From positions 124,001 to 188,000 of the forward strand of contig MWEK01000004.1 of the NCBI GenBank assembly GCA_002070955.1: 64,000 nt of DNA, read 5' to 3'. Shown piece after piece: positions 16,802-24,730 of the stretch. Below the pieces are notes generated by a model. The model had not been told where the DNA came from and made no database searches. It was given only the letters and a program-made list of their open reading frames with translations. The DNA is from Planctomycetes bacterium ADurb.Bin069 (lineage in GTDB: Bacteria; Planctomycetota; UBA8108; UBA8890; UBA8898). A program made the translations under genes and the position numbers. How positions within the stretch are numbered: position 1 is the first letter of the stretch; each line of letters opens with the position of its first letter.

Positions 16802-17719
16802 TCACTCGATGTTCTGGGCTTGTTCCTTCAATCGGTCGATCTGGACCTTGAGGTGAATGATCTTCTCCGCCAGGGCGTGGGAACCGATCTTGGCGCCCAT
16901 GGTCGCCGCCTCGCGCAGCATCTCCTGGGCGATAAAGTCGAGGCGCCGCCCGGCCTCGCCGCCGGCGGCCAAGGCGTCGCGCATCTGCGCGCAATGGCTG
17001 CGTAGGCGCTCGACTTCCTCGGTGACATCGGCTCGTTCGGCGAGCAGCGCCGCCTCCCGGGCGAAGGAAGCCTGATCCAACGCAAGCCCCTTCTCCGCGA
17101 GGAGCGCATCGACGCGCTCGCTGAAGCGGGTCTGGAGTTCCTTGAGGGCCGCGGGCAACTCGGCCGCGATTTCCCCAAGCAGCGCGCCGACCTCCTTGAC
17201 GCGGGCTAGGAGGTCGCGGCCCAGGGCCGCGCCCTCCTTAAGACGCATGGCGCACAGGCGTTCGAGCGCGCGGGCAAGCGCGCGGTCGAAGGCGGCTTCG
17301 ATCTCCGGCGCCTGCGCGGCGAAATGCTCTTCCGGTCTTGGAATCACGCCCGGCAGCGCCAGGATTGCGGCGACGGACAAATCGTCGGCCAGACCGTGCG
17401 CGCGGGCGAGCTTCTTCGCCGCGGTGGCATAAGCCTTCACCAGGGTCGTGTCGATGCGGTTCGCGAGGGTTCCGGCCGGGGCGTCGAGGTGCACGACCAC
17501 GGTCACGGTGCCGCGTTTGACGACGTTCCGAATTCTAGTTTCCGCCATGCCGGCGAGGGACGCGATCTCGTCGGGAAAGCGGCCCTGAAGCTTGAAATAG
17601 CGGTTGTTGACGGTGCGGATATCGACTCTGACGAGCGCCGCGCGGGCCTTCTCCTCGGCGCCGCCGAACCCCGTCATGCTAGTCAGGGCGGCTGCCGCGG
17701 GCTTGCTCTGCTTCGCCAC
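16802..17719 (-). CDS. YicC family endoribonuclease
   Basis: 305 residues. The N-terminus SMTGFGGAEE near residue 14 and RTVNNRYFKLQGRFPDEI match YicC_N; the C-terminus KEVERLRSHCAQMRDAL-type helix (here EEVERLRSH), GRRLDFIAQEMLREAATMGAKIGS and IHLKVQIDRLKEQAQNIE match the DUF1732 end. YicC proteins are RNases implicated in sRNA and mRNA turnover. The GTG start lies 1 bp after the secG stop with GAAGG upstream; compared with typical YicC it has about 14 extra N-terminal residues. Neighbours gmk and rpoZ strengthen the call. Confidence 0.93.
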   Translation of the reverse strand: MAKQSKPAAAALTSMTGFGGAEEKARAALVRVDIRTVNNRYFKLQGRFPDEIASLAGMAETRIRNVVKRGTVTVVVHLDAPAGTLANRIDTTLVKAYATAAKKLARAHGLADDLSVAAILALPGVIPRPEEHFAAQAPEIEAAFDRALARALERLCAMRLKEGAALGRDLLARVKEVGALLGEIAAELPAALKELQTRFSERVDALLAEKGLALDQASFAREAALLAERADVTEEVERLRSHCAQMRDALAAGGEAGRRLDFIAQEMLREAATMGAKIGSHALAEKIIHLKVQIDRLKEQAQNIE

Positions 17720-17720
17720 G

Positions 17721-18251
17721 TTATTGGCCTTCGGCCGGCGCGGGCGGCGGCGTGCCGGCTTCGGCCGGCGCGGGCGCGGCGTCCGGAGCGGCCGGCGCGG
17801 GCGGCGGCGTGCCGGCTTCGGCCGGCGCGGGCGCCGTGTCCGGAGCGGCCGGCGCTTCCGTGTCGGCCTCGGGCGCCGTCACGGGCTTTTCCGTGTCAGC
17901 CTCGGGCGCGGGCTCTTGCGTGTCGGCGTCATGAATGGTGCCCGGCACCGCTTTTCCCGGTTCGGCCGGAGCCTCAGCCCCGGGTTTGGCGCCGAGGAGC
18001 GCGCCGTGCCTCTGGCGGATATTACAGAGGATGCCGACGGCGATGAGCACCACGGTGAAAACCAGGGTGCCCCACATGGTCCAACGCGAGAGCTCGCGGC
18101 CGGCGCGCGCGCCGAGAATCGATTCGCCCGAGCCGCCAAAGGCGCTCGATAGACCGCCCGACTTGCTCTCCTGAAGGAGAATGATCGCGATCAGGAACAA
18201 ACCGAGAGGTACGAGCAGAATCATCAGAATCGTCAGAATGACCTCTGTCAT
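17721..18251 (-). CDS. secG: preprotein translocase subunit SecG with Pro/Ala-rich tail
   Basis: The first ~85 residues are a normal SecG: a hydrophobic helix, ILLQESKSGGLSSAFGGSGESILGARAG, and a second helix. SecG stabilises the SecYEG channel. The remaining ~90 residues are a low-complexity Pro/Ala/Glu-rich tail. Inside it a block APAPAEAGTPPPAPA occurs twice, and the DNA at 17727-17850 shows the same period. The tail is probably disordered and cytoplasmic or periplasmic depending on topology. The gene sits 31 bp after tpiA, the tpiA-secG order found in many bacteria. Confidence 0.92.
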   Translation of the reverse strand: MTEVILTILMILLVPLGLFLIAIILLQESKSGGLSSAFGGSGESILGARAGRELSRWTMWGTLVFTVVLIAVGILCNIRQRHGALLGAKPGAEAPAEPGKAVPGTIHDADTQEPAPEADTEKPVTAPEADTEAPAAPDTAPAPAEAGTPPPAPAAPDAAPAPAEAGTPPPAPAEGQ

Positions 18252-18282
18252 GGTCCAGGGCTCCTTTGCCGGTCGTTCTCAG

Positions 18283-19038
18283 TTATGCGCCGCCGCGAGC
18301 GATGGCGGCGAAATCCTCGACCTTGAGGCTCGCGCCGCCGACCAGTGCGCCATCGATATCGCTCTGCGCGACGAGGTCCTTGACGTTGCCCGGTTTCACG
18401 CTCCCGCCGTATAGAATCCGCACGGCGCGCGCCAGGTCGTCGCCGTAAAGCCGGGCGACCTCCTTGCGAATGAAGGCATGAGCCTCCTGCCCCTGCTGCG
18501 GGGTGGCGGTCTTCCCGGTGCCGATTGCCCACACCGGCTCGTAGGCGATAATGACCTTCGCCGCGAGGTCGTCCGGAATCCCCGCCAGTCCCGCGCGCAC
18601 GTGCCGCAGAAGCACGGAGAACGTCTCGTTCCTCTCGCGTTCCTCTAGGGTCTCGCCGACACACATTATCGGAATAAGGCCGGCCTTCAGGGCCTTGGCC
18701 GTCTTTTTTTGGACCATGCCGTCGGTTTCGCCGAAGAGCGTCCGGCGTTCGGAATGCCCGATAATGACGTAAGTCGCGCCGACCGATTTGAGCATGGCGC
18801 AGGACCACTCGCCCGTGAACGCCCCCTCATCCTCAAAATAGAGGTTTTGGGCGCCGAGGGCGATCGCGCTGCCCTTGAGCTCTTCGGCCAGGGGGGCGAG
18901 GAGCGGGGCGGGCGGGCACACGACCACATCTCCGCGGTCGCTCCGCGCGAGCGCGGTCTTGAGCCCGCGGACAAGGGCCAACCCCTCGGGGAGCGTCTTG
19001 TACATCTTCCAGTTGCCGGCGAACAGCAGACGTCGCAC
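18283..19038 (-). CDS. tpiA: triosephosphate isomerase
   Basis: The GTG at 19038 is chosen because AAGGAGG lies 5 bp upstream; a GTG five codons earlier would bury this site. The 251-residue protein carries the catalytic K11 (GNWKM), H95 (IIGHSERR) and E167 (AYEPVWAIGTGK), the phosphate loop YGGSVKPGN and GALVGGASL. It interconverts dihydroxyacetone phosphate and glyceraldehyde-3-phosphate in glycolysis. It heads a seven-gene unit, tpiA-secG-yicC-gmk-rpoZ-coaC-coaB, with gaps no larger than about 31 bp. Confidence 0.97.
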   Translation of the reverse strand: MRRLLFAGNWKMYKTLPEGLALVRGLKTALARSDRGDVVVCPPAPLLAPLAEELKGSAIALGAQNLYFEDEGAFTGEWSCAMLKSVGATYVIIGHSERRTLFGETDGMVQKKTAKALKAGLIPIMCVGETLEERERNETFSVLLRHVRAGLAGIPDDLAAKVIIAYEPVWAIGTGKTATPQQGQEAHAFIRKEVARLYGDDLARAVRILYGGSVKPGNVKDLVAQSDIDGALVGGASLKVEDFAAIARGGA

Positions 19039-19187
19039 GCAAACCTCCTTCACCGGGCCCGAGCGTCGGCAGGTCTCGGCCGTCCAAGGCCTTCGCCGCC
19101 GCCGGCTTCGAGGGGAAGCGGCGCCGGCGGGGGACGGAATTCCCGTCGGTTCTCGCTAAGAACGGCGTTATGAGCAATGAACCGGGC

Positions 19188-19216
19188 ATTCTAGTGGATT
19201 TGAGCAGCCGTGTCAA
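19188..19216 (-). promoter_or_regulatory. near-consensus sigma70 promoter of the tpiA-coaB operon
   Basis: Minus strand: TTGACA (19216-19211), exactly 17 bp, TAGAAT (19193-19188). This differs from consensus at one position, the best promoter in the window, as expected for housekeeping genes. Confidence 0.8.
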
Positions 19217-19324
19217 GAAGGCAAGAAGAATCGTGAAACGCGCCCGCGGCGGCGGAAGGTCCGAAGCGAGCGTTGGCTTCGGCGCCGCGGGGACATGGCT
19301 TCACGCGGCCGGGGAATGTTGGTT

Positions 19325-19354
19325 GCAGCGCCGCGCCGGCATCCCATATACTGA
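19325..19354 (+). promoter_or_regulatory. possible promoter of the HEAT-repeat gene
   Basis: TTGCAG (19325-19330), 18 bp, TATACT (19349-19354). The -10 box matches five of six consensus positions; the -35 is poor. Confidence 0.45.
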
Positions 19355-19420
19355 AAGTTGTCGGGGGACCGTGCCGGGACCGTCGAAGAAACCGCGAAAG
19401 TCGCGGCCGAGGAGGCGCCC

Positions 19421-20746
19421 ATGCTCAGGAGAGTCGCGTGCGCATTCGTCGCCGCGGCGCTTGCCGCCGCGGTCGCGCGAGCCGACGTGGTCAGGCTCAA
19501 GAACGGGAGGGCGCTCGAGGGCAAGGCCGAGCGCCACGCCGATGGCTCGGTCACGCTGGCGCTCGCGGGCGGCGGAACGGTGACGCTCGCCGGCGACCAG
19601 GTGCTCGAGATCGAACCGGCGCCGACGCCAGAGGAGCAGTACGCGGCCAGGGTGGAAGCGCTGCCGCCCGGGGATGCGGAGGCGCGCTTCGGTCTCGGGA
19701 AATGGTGTCTGACCAAGAGCCTCTCCAAGCAGGCCAAGGAGGAATTCCGGGCCGCGCTCGCCATCGATCCGGACCATGCAGGCGCCCGCGAGGCGCTCAA
19801 TTACGTGCGCGACGACGGAAAGTGGGTGACGCAGGAGGAGTATCATCGCCGCCGCGGCGAGGTGCTTTTCGAGGGCAATTGGATCACCGTGGCGCGCAAG
19901 CAGGAGCTGCTTGCCGCCCGGCGGCGGAAGGAGGAGACCTCCCAACTGCGCCGCGTGGTGGAGCAGGCCGCCGGCTCGGGCAGGAGCGCGGCGCAGGCGC
20001 AGGACACCCTGGCCGCGGCCACGCCCGAGACTGTGGAGCTTGCCCTCATCGATGCGCTCACGGGCTCCACCAGGGCGAAGCTCTACGCCGCGGCCGAGCT
20101 CGGAAAGCGCCGCTCGCCGCGCGCCGTGCAGCCGCTCGTGAAGCTGGTCGTGACCGGCACGACGAAGGAGGTCCGGCAGGCGGCCCTGGAGGCGCTCGCG
20201 GCCGTGAAATCCCCCGACACGTCCCTAATGCTCCACGAGTATCTGTATCACGAACGCACCGCGTACCGCGTGTACGCGCTGCAAGCGCTGGCCTGTTTTC
20301 CGGACCCGCGCAGCGTCTACTACATCCTCCACAGCTTCCCGCTCGTGTGGGAGGGCCGCGACCGCGCTTTCGTCCTGAACAACGTCACCTCGGCGTCGGT
20401 ACGCGGATTCGAACTCGTCGACCGCCGGGGGCTGCGCGCCGGGCTGGGCATCGAGCAGATCATGACGAGCAGCGTTTCGGTTCTCGGAGGCGGGGACGGA
20501 TACACCGAGACGCCCGAGGACCGCCAGCGACGGGCCGAGGCTTTTCTGCGGGCGGCGCTGCTGGAGCTGCTCACGGACAAGCAGTTCGGCGTCAACTTCG
20601 ATGCGTGGGATCTGTGGTGGCGCGTCGAGGGCCGGGAGATCATCGGCGCGCGCATCCGCGAGCAGGAAGCGGAGCGCAAGTCGCCCGGGCCCCGGCCTCA
20701 CGCGCCCCCGCCGCCGCCCGTCATGCCGCCGCCGCTGATGGACTGA
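19421..20746 (+). CDS. secreted HEAT/TPR-like repeat protein
   Basis: The ATG at 19421 follows GGAGG and opens a signal peptide (MLRRVACAFVAAALAAAVARA). Residues ~23-60 (VVRLKNGRALEGKAERHADGS) form a short beta unit frequent at the start of planctomycete exported proteins. A TPR-like pair follows (GKWCLTKSLSKQAKEEFRAALAIDPDHAGA). Residues ~200-310 hold HEAT/PBS-lyase-like helices (AELGKRRSPRAVQPLVKLV, KEVRQAALEALAAV, YRVYALQALACFPDPRSV). The end is Pro-rich. It is 441 residues long. No catalytic motif is visible; a periplasmic scaffold role is a guess. It stands alone between divergent and convergent neighbours. Confidence 0.78.
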   Translation: MLRRVACAFVAAALAAAVARADVVRLKNGRALEGKAERHADGSVTLALAGGGTVTLAGDQVLEIEPAPTPEEQYAARVEALPPGDAEARFGLGKWCLTKSLSKQAKEEFRAALAIDPDHAGAREALNYVRDDGKWVTQEEYHRRRGEVLFEGNWITVARKQELLAARRRKEETSQLRRVVEQAAGSGRSAAQAQDTLAAATPETVELALIDALTGSTRAKLYAAAELGKRRSPRAVQPLVKLVVTGTTKEVRQAALEALAAVKSPDTSLMLHEYLYHERTAYRVYALQALACFPDPRSVYYILHSFPLVWEGRDRAFVLNNVTSASVRGFELVDRRGLRAGLGIEQIMTSSVSVLGGGDGYTETPEDRQRRAEAFLRAALLELLTDKQFGVNFDAWDLWWRVEGREIIGARIREQEAERKSPGPRPHAPPPPPVMPPPLMD

Positions 20747-20755
20747 CGCGCGCCG

Positions 20756-21688
20756 TCACGTCCGGGGAGCCGGTTCGCCGCCGGCGGCGCCGAGGAAAGC
20801 CTCGATCGCTCGCAGCGCCTCCTCCGCGTCGCGATCCCAGAAGATGAGGTGGTTCGATCGCGGGAGGGTCACGAATTCCTTGTGCGCGGAGCCGAATTGC
20901 GCGAAGGCGGTCCTGGCGGCCTTGTACGCGGCGGCATGGTCGGCGGGCGCATGGAGAAGGAGCACGGGCGCCGTCACCTTCGCCAGCGTCTCCGGCGCGC
21001 GGGCGCGCGCTCCGATAGCCAAGAGTTCGGCGACGGCGGCGGTGGGCACGCCGCGGTAGGCGAGGATCCGGCTTTTGACCTCCCTCAGCGTGGTTCCGAG
21101 GAAGGCGTCGCCTCGCACGACGAAGCGTACGAAGGGCCTCATCAGCCGGTTCCAGACGGGCGCCGGCAGGACGTAGTAAGGCTTGTAGGCGACGTCGAAG
21201 TACGGCGCGACGAGGACGAGACGGTCGGGCGCCTCCTCGGCGGCGAGCAGCGTCGCCAGCGCGCCGCCGATGGAGAAGCCGATGACGGTCACGTCCTCGT
21301 GGGCCGCCTTGAGCGCGCGGTATTCCCAACGCACGGCTTCGATGAAGCGCTCGGCCGCCACCGTCTCCAGGTCGTACGGAGTCGTGCCATGGCCGGGAAG
21401 CAGCATGGCCCGCACGGTCAGCCCTCGGGCGTTGAGCCGGGCGGGCAGGTCGCCCAGATCGTTGCGCGATCCCAGCCACCCGTGGATGAGAAGGCAGGCG
21501 CGCGCCGAGCTTCCCGGCAGCGTGAGGGGCTCGGCGCCCATGATGATGCCCGTCGCGGGATCGCGCGCGGCGGCGGCGACCTCGCGGGCGACCGCGCGCT
21601 TGGCGACGCACGAGTAGCACCAAACACCGGCGCCCGCCGCCGCGGCGAGGGGCGCCAACACGCCGAGAGTTTTCTTCGCGCGGCTCAT
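20756..21688 (-). CDS. alpha/beta hydrolase (esterase/lysophospholipase-like), membrane-anchored or exported
   Basis: The ATG at 21688 gives 310 residues starting with a hydrophobic stretch (KTLGVLAPLAAAAGAGVWCYS) that could be an anchor or signal. The fold markers are CLLIHGWLGSRND (oxyanion loop), the nucleophile elbow GFSIG with S139, and a probable triad completed by D250 (LLLHAPADH) and H280 (SNHLIFWD). The sequence resembles carboxylesterase Est30/monoglyceride lipase-type enzymes, which act on short-chain or monoacyl esters. The substrate is unknown. It converges on the HEAT gene with a 9-bp gap and is divergent from the amidotransferase gene. Confidence 0.87.
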   Translation of the reverse strand: MSRAKKTLGVLAPLAAAAGAGVWCYSCVAKRAVAREVAAAARDPATGIIMGAEPLTLPGSSARACLLIHGWLGSRNDLGDLPARLNARGLTVRAMLLPGHGTTPYDLETVAAERFIEAVRWEYRALKAAHEDVTVIGFSIGGALATLLAAEEAPDRLVLVAPYFDVAYKPYYVLPAPVWNRLMRPFVRFVVRGDAFLGTTLREVKSRILAYRGVPTAAVAELLAIGARARAPETLAKVTAPVLLLHAPADHAAAYKAARTAFAQFGSAHKEFVTLPRSNHLIFWDRDAEEALRAIEAFLGAAGGEPAPRT

Positions 21689-21734
21689 GGCGGCGATTCT
21701 CCGGGGCACCGCGCGCCCGCGCGGCCCGCCTCCA

Positions 21735-21764
21735 TTGTGCGCGGGCCGACGCGGCGTGTACACT
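21735..21764 (+). promoter_or_regulatory. possible promoter of the C26-lpxB unit
   Basis: TTGTGC (21735-21740), 18 bp, TACACT (21759-21764), ahead of the gene starting at 21840. Confidence 0.4.
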
Positions 21765-21839
21765 GGATGCGCCGCGCCGGACGCGGCGCCGGCGGGCGCT
21801 CCGGCGCGCGGCGCGGGGCGCGCGCAAGAAAGGAGCCGC

Positions 21840-22499
21840 ATGGCGATACCGCGCATCGGGCTCAATACGAGCCTGGACAACCAGCGCGTGGCCGTGGGCT
21901 ACGGCTACATCGACAAGATCAGGCAGGCCGGCGGAGCGCCGGTGATCCTTCCCCCGGTCTCGGCGCCGGCGATGCTGGTCCGGCAGCTGGAGATCGTCGA
22001 CGGCATCGTCTTTGTGGGCGGCCCCGACTACGACCCCGCCCTGTACGGAAAGCCGATGCATCCTAAGGTGGAGCTTATCTCCAAGGAACGCCAAGACTAC
22101 GATTTGGCGCTCTGCCGCGCCGTGCTGGCGCGGCGGATCCCCGCCCTCGGGATTTGCGGCGGCCTGCAGATCGTGAACATCGCGGCGGGCGGCACGCTCC
22201 ACGTGCACGTCGAGGGCCACGCGGCGGGCGAGCACAAGGTCCTCGTCGCGGAAGGGAGCGCGCTCGCGCGGGTTCTGCAGGCGACGTCCTTGACCGTCAA
22301 CAGCTCGCACCACCAGGCGGCCGATGCGGCGGGCGCGAACCTGAGAGTCGTTGCCCGCGCCGAGGACGGGGTCATCGAGGCCTTGGAGGCCTCCGACGCC
22401 CGTTTCCTGCTTGCCGTCCAGTGGCACCCCGAGCGCATGGAGACCCTGGCAAGCGCGCGCCTGTTCGCGGCGCTGGTCCACGCGGCGGCCTCGTCATGA
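21840..22499 (+). CDS. gamma-glutamyl-gamma-aminobutyrate hydrolase family protein (peptidase C26, PuuD-like)
   Basis: The ATG at 21840 is preceded by AAAGGAG. The 219-residue class I glutamine amidotransferase-like protein has the nucleophile C106 in LGICGGLQ, FVGGPDYDPALYG at 58-70, NSSHHQAA at 153-160 and the H195/E197 pair in VQWHPER, completing the triad. PuuD hydrolyses gamma-glutamyl-GABA in putrescine breakdown; related C26 enzymes cut other gamma-glutamyl amides. No other putrescine genes are close by. Its stop overlaps the lpxB start (ATGA), so the two are co-translated. Confidence 0.88.
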   Translation: MAIPRIGLNTSLDNQRVAVGYGYIDKIRQAGGAPVILPPVSAPAMLVRQLEIVDGIVFVGGPDYDPALYGKPMHPKVELISKERQDYDLALCRAVLARRIPALGICGGLQIVNIAAGGTLHVHVEGHAAGEHKVLVAEGSALARVLQATSLTVNSSHHQAADAAGANLRVVARAEDGVIEALEASDARFLLAVQWHPERMETLASARLFAALVHAAASS

Positions 22500-23680
22500 G
22501 CGACGCGGGCGGCATCTACATCGTCGCGGGTGAGGCGTCGGGCGATCTGCACGCCGCCAACCTCGTGCGCGCCCTGCAAGCCCTCAGGCCGGGCATCGAA
22601 ACCCGCGGCATGGGCGGCCCGCGCCTGGCGGAGACCGGCTGCGCCGTGTCGGTGGACTTGACCGAGTTCGCGGTGATGGGGCTGGTGCGCGTCGTGCCGC
22701 TGCTGGGCCGATTCCTGGAGGTGATCAACCGCTTCCGCGACGAGCTGGCCGCCCGGCGTCCGGCGGCCGTCGTCCTCATCGACTATCCGGGACTCAACTT
22801 CATCCTGGCGGGCGTGGCGCGGAGGCTGGCGATTCCCGTGGTGTACTACTGCTGCCCGCAGCTCTGGGCCTGGGCGCCGTGGCGCGTCCGCAAGCTGCAG
22901 CGCCTCGCGCGGCTCCTGCTGGTCATTTTTCCCTTCGAGGAGGAATTCTTCCGGGGCGGAGCCGCCGCCGTGAAGTACGTCGGGCACCCGATCTGCGACG
23001 CGCTGGCGGCGATCGACCGCGGCGCCGCCGCGCGGGAGCTGCGCGCGCGCTGCGGCGTCGGCCACGGCGAGACCCTCGTCGGGTTGTTTCCGGGCAGCCG
23101 GCGCCAGGAGGTCGCGGGCCTGGTGGGGGCCATGGCGGCGGCGGCCCGGAATCTAGCCGGCCGCCACGCCGGCGTCAAGTTCGCGTTCTCGTGTCTCGCG
23201 GAGAGCCGCGCGGCGATGTTCCCCTCGGGACTGCCGGTCATCACGGGCCCGGGCGAGCCGCTCATGGCTGCCTGCGATGCCGCGATGGTGGCCTCGGGCA
23301 CGGCGGCGCTGGAGCTCGCCTTCTTCCGCAAACCCATGACGGTCGTCTATCCGCTGGCCGGGTGGAAGCAGACGCTCTTCCGGGCGTTCACCACGACCCC
23401 GTTCATCTCGACGGTGAATCTGCTGGCCGGGGAGGAAGTCGTGGGCGAGCGCTTCATCGCGCGCCCCGCGGATGTCGCCGCCGCCGCCGATGACCTGTCG
23501 CGCTTCCTCGGCGATGCCGAGGCGCGGCGCGCCTGCGAGCGGGCGTTGGCCGAGATCGCGGACAAGTATCTGCTTCCCGGCGCGAGCGCGCGGGCCGCGG
23601 CGGAAATCTTGGAATTGATCGAGCGCGAGCAGTCCATCCCGGAAGCGGCGCCGGGCGGCCGGCCGGAGCCTGTGCGATGA
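22496..23680 (+). CDS. lpxB: lipid-A-disaccharide synthase
   Basis: From the ATG at 22496, 394 residues. Motifs: VAGEASGDLHAANLVRAL, RGMGGPRL, VVLIDYPGLNF, PVVYYCCPQLWAWAPWRVRKL, VIFPFEEEFF, VGHPICD and LFPGSRRQEV, all hallmarks of LpxB, a GT19 glycosyltransferase. It joins UDP-2,3-diacylglucosamine and lipid X to make the lipid A disaccharide on the inner membrane, so the cell probably builds lipid A. It overlaps the upstream amidotransferase gene and the downstream membrane-protein gene by ATGA junctions. The N-terminal open frame upstream is not part of the protein. Confidence 0.95.
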   Translation: MSDAGGIYIVAGEASGDLHAANLVRALQALRPGIETRGMGGPRLAETGCAVSVDLTEFAVMGLVRVVPLLGRFLEVINRFRDELAARRPAAVVLIDYPGLNFILAGVARRLAIPVVYYCCPQLWAWAPWRVRKLQRLARLLLVIFPFEEEFFRGGAAAVKYVGHPICDALAAIDRGAAARELRARCGVGHGETLVGLFPGSRRQEVAGLVGAMAAAARNLAGRHAGVKFAFSCLAESRAAMFPSGLPVITGPGEPLMAACDAAMVASGTAALELAFFRKPMTVVYPLAGWKQTLFRAFTTTPFISTVNLLAGEEVVGERFIARPADVAAAADDLSRFLGDAEARRACERALAEIADKYLLPGASARAAAEILELIEREQSIPEAAPGGRPEPVR

Positions 23681-24504
23681 ATGGGAACGAAGCCCGTCGG
23701 TTCTCGGGAGCCGAGAAGGCGCGCTTTGTCTTTCTCGCGGCGATGCTGCTCGCCATCGCGGGCATGTTGTGGGCGCTCCGCAAGGAGGCGCTCCCGCCCG
23801 AGGAAGGCCCCGCGCCGCCGCCCGCGGCCGCGCTGCCCGAAGCCGCCGTGCCGGCCGCCGCCGACGAGCCGCCCATGGCTGGCCCCATGGACCCTGACCC
23901 CGTCGAACCGTACGGCTGGAATCGCGCCGAAACACTCGCCGGCATCAAGGACGGAAGCGATGCGCCCGCGCCCGCGGCGCTCGCGTATCTGATCCACACC
24001 GTGCGCGCGACGCCCGCAGGCGACAAGGCCCGCGCCGCGGCGCCGCGCGTGACGGCCCGCGAGTTGCGCGAGCGCGGCGAAAACCTCCGCGGCGCGTGGG
24101 TGGAGGCGATCGGAGCGGTTTATGCCGGCTTCCACGCGCCGGAGCCGATCCCGTGGTCGGGCCCCACCGGGGTGTACCGGATCTACGCGAGCTATCTTTT
24201 CGACGCCGAGGGCGGCGCGATCAAGGTGTACACCGTGCGCGACGAGCCTTCCTTCGCGCCCGGCGACCTGGCGGCCGCCCGGGGGTTGTACTTGCAGACG
24301 CAGGCCTACCGAAACGCGGCCGGGGAGCGCGCCAGCGCGCCGGTCGTCGTCGCCGAGCGCTTGACCCGTTTCGCGCCCCCGCCGCGGGAATCGTGGCTCA
24401 CTTCGTACTGTATTCCCGGGGCGCTGGCGCTCGCGGCTCTGGCGCTCCTGCGCGCCGGGCTGCGGCCGGGCGCGCGGCCCGCGCGCGCCGGCAAGGAACC
24501 GTGA
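23677..24504 (+). CDS. unknown two-helix membrane protein
   Basis: 275 residues, not recognised. A membrane helix at ~17-34 (VFLAAMLLAIAGMLWAL) is followed by a long Pro/Ala-rich linker and a soluble domain at ~125-225 (ELRERGENLRGAWVEAIGAVYAGF, PTGVYRIYASYLFDAEGGAIKVYTV, DEPSFAPGDLAAARGLYLQTQAYRNAAG) that could be a small OB- or beta-barrel-like fold; a second helix at ~245-262 leads to a short basic end. Start overlaps the lpxB stop by ATGA, so expression is coupled to lipid A synthesis. A role in envelope biogenesis is inference from context. Confidence 0.7.
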   Translation: MNGNEARRFSGAEKARFVFLAAMLLAIAGMLWALRKEALPPEEGPAPPPAAALPEAAVPAAADEPPMAGPMDPDPVEPYGWNRAETLAGIKDGSDAPAPAALAYLIHTVRATPAGDKARAAAPRVTARELRERGENLRGAWVEAIGAVYAGFHAPEPIPWSGPTGVYRIYASYLFDAEGGAIKVYTVRDEPSFAPGDLAAARGLYLQTQAYRNAAGERASAPVVVAERLTRFAPPPRESWLTSYCIPGALALAALALLRAGLRPGARPARAGKEP

Positions 24505-24505
24505 C

Positions 24506-24730
24506 ATGCGGCGCGCCGCGGGGTATGTTTTTCTGTGCGCGGTCGCCGCGGCGGGCGTGTTCGCCCTGGCCGGCCGGTTTCACGGCGCCGGCGCCGTGGA
24601 GCCGCCCGGCGCGAAGACGCCGGATTGGCTCGGTGTCGCGCTGATCGCAGCGGCGCTCGCGGCGGGCGCCGGCGTCATGCTGAGCCGCGACAAGAAAGGG
24701 AGCGACGATGGCGGAAAGGCTCACCGGTAG
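24506..24730 (+). CDS. small membrane protein, two helices, unknown
   Basis: 74 residues starting 1 bp after the previous stop. Two hydrophobic segments (about 5-22 and 42-58) flank a short Pro-rich loop; the end is charged (SRDKKGSDDGGKAHR). It overlaps the next gene by 23 bp. Nothing identifies its function. Tight packing in the operon and a clean two-helix pattern support it as a real gene. Confidence 0.55.
   Translation: MRRAAGYVFLCAVAAAGVFALAGRFHGAGAVEPPGAKTPDWLGVALIAAALAAGAGVMLSRDKKGSDDGGKAHR

Larger units (their letters stand above)
19039..19420. other. 382-bp intergenic region between divergent tpiA operon and HEAT gene
   Basis: This gap holds the tpiA-operon promoter and a second promoter for the rightward HEAT-repeat gene. 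The tpiA-side leader is about 140 bases. I see no further gene or clear riboswitch in it. Confidence 0.6.
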
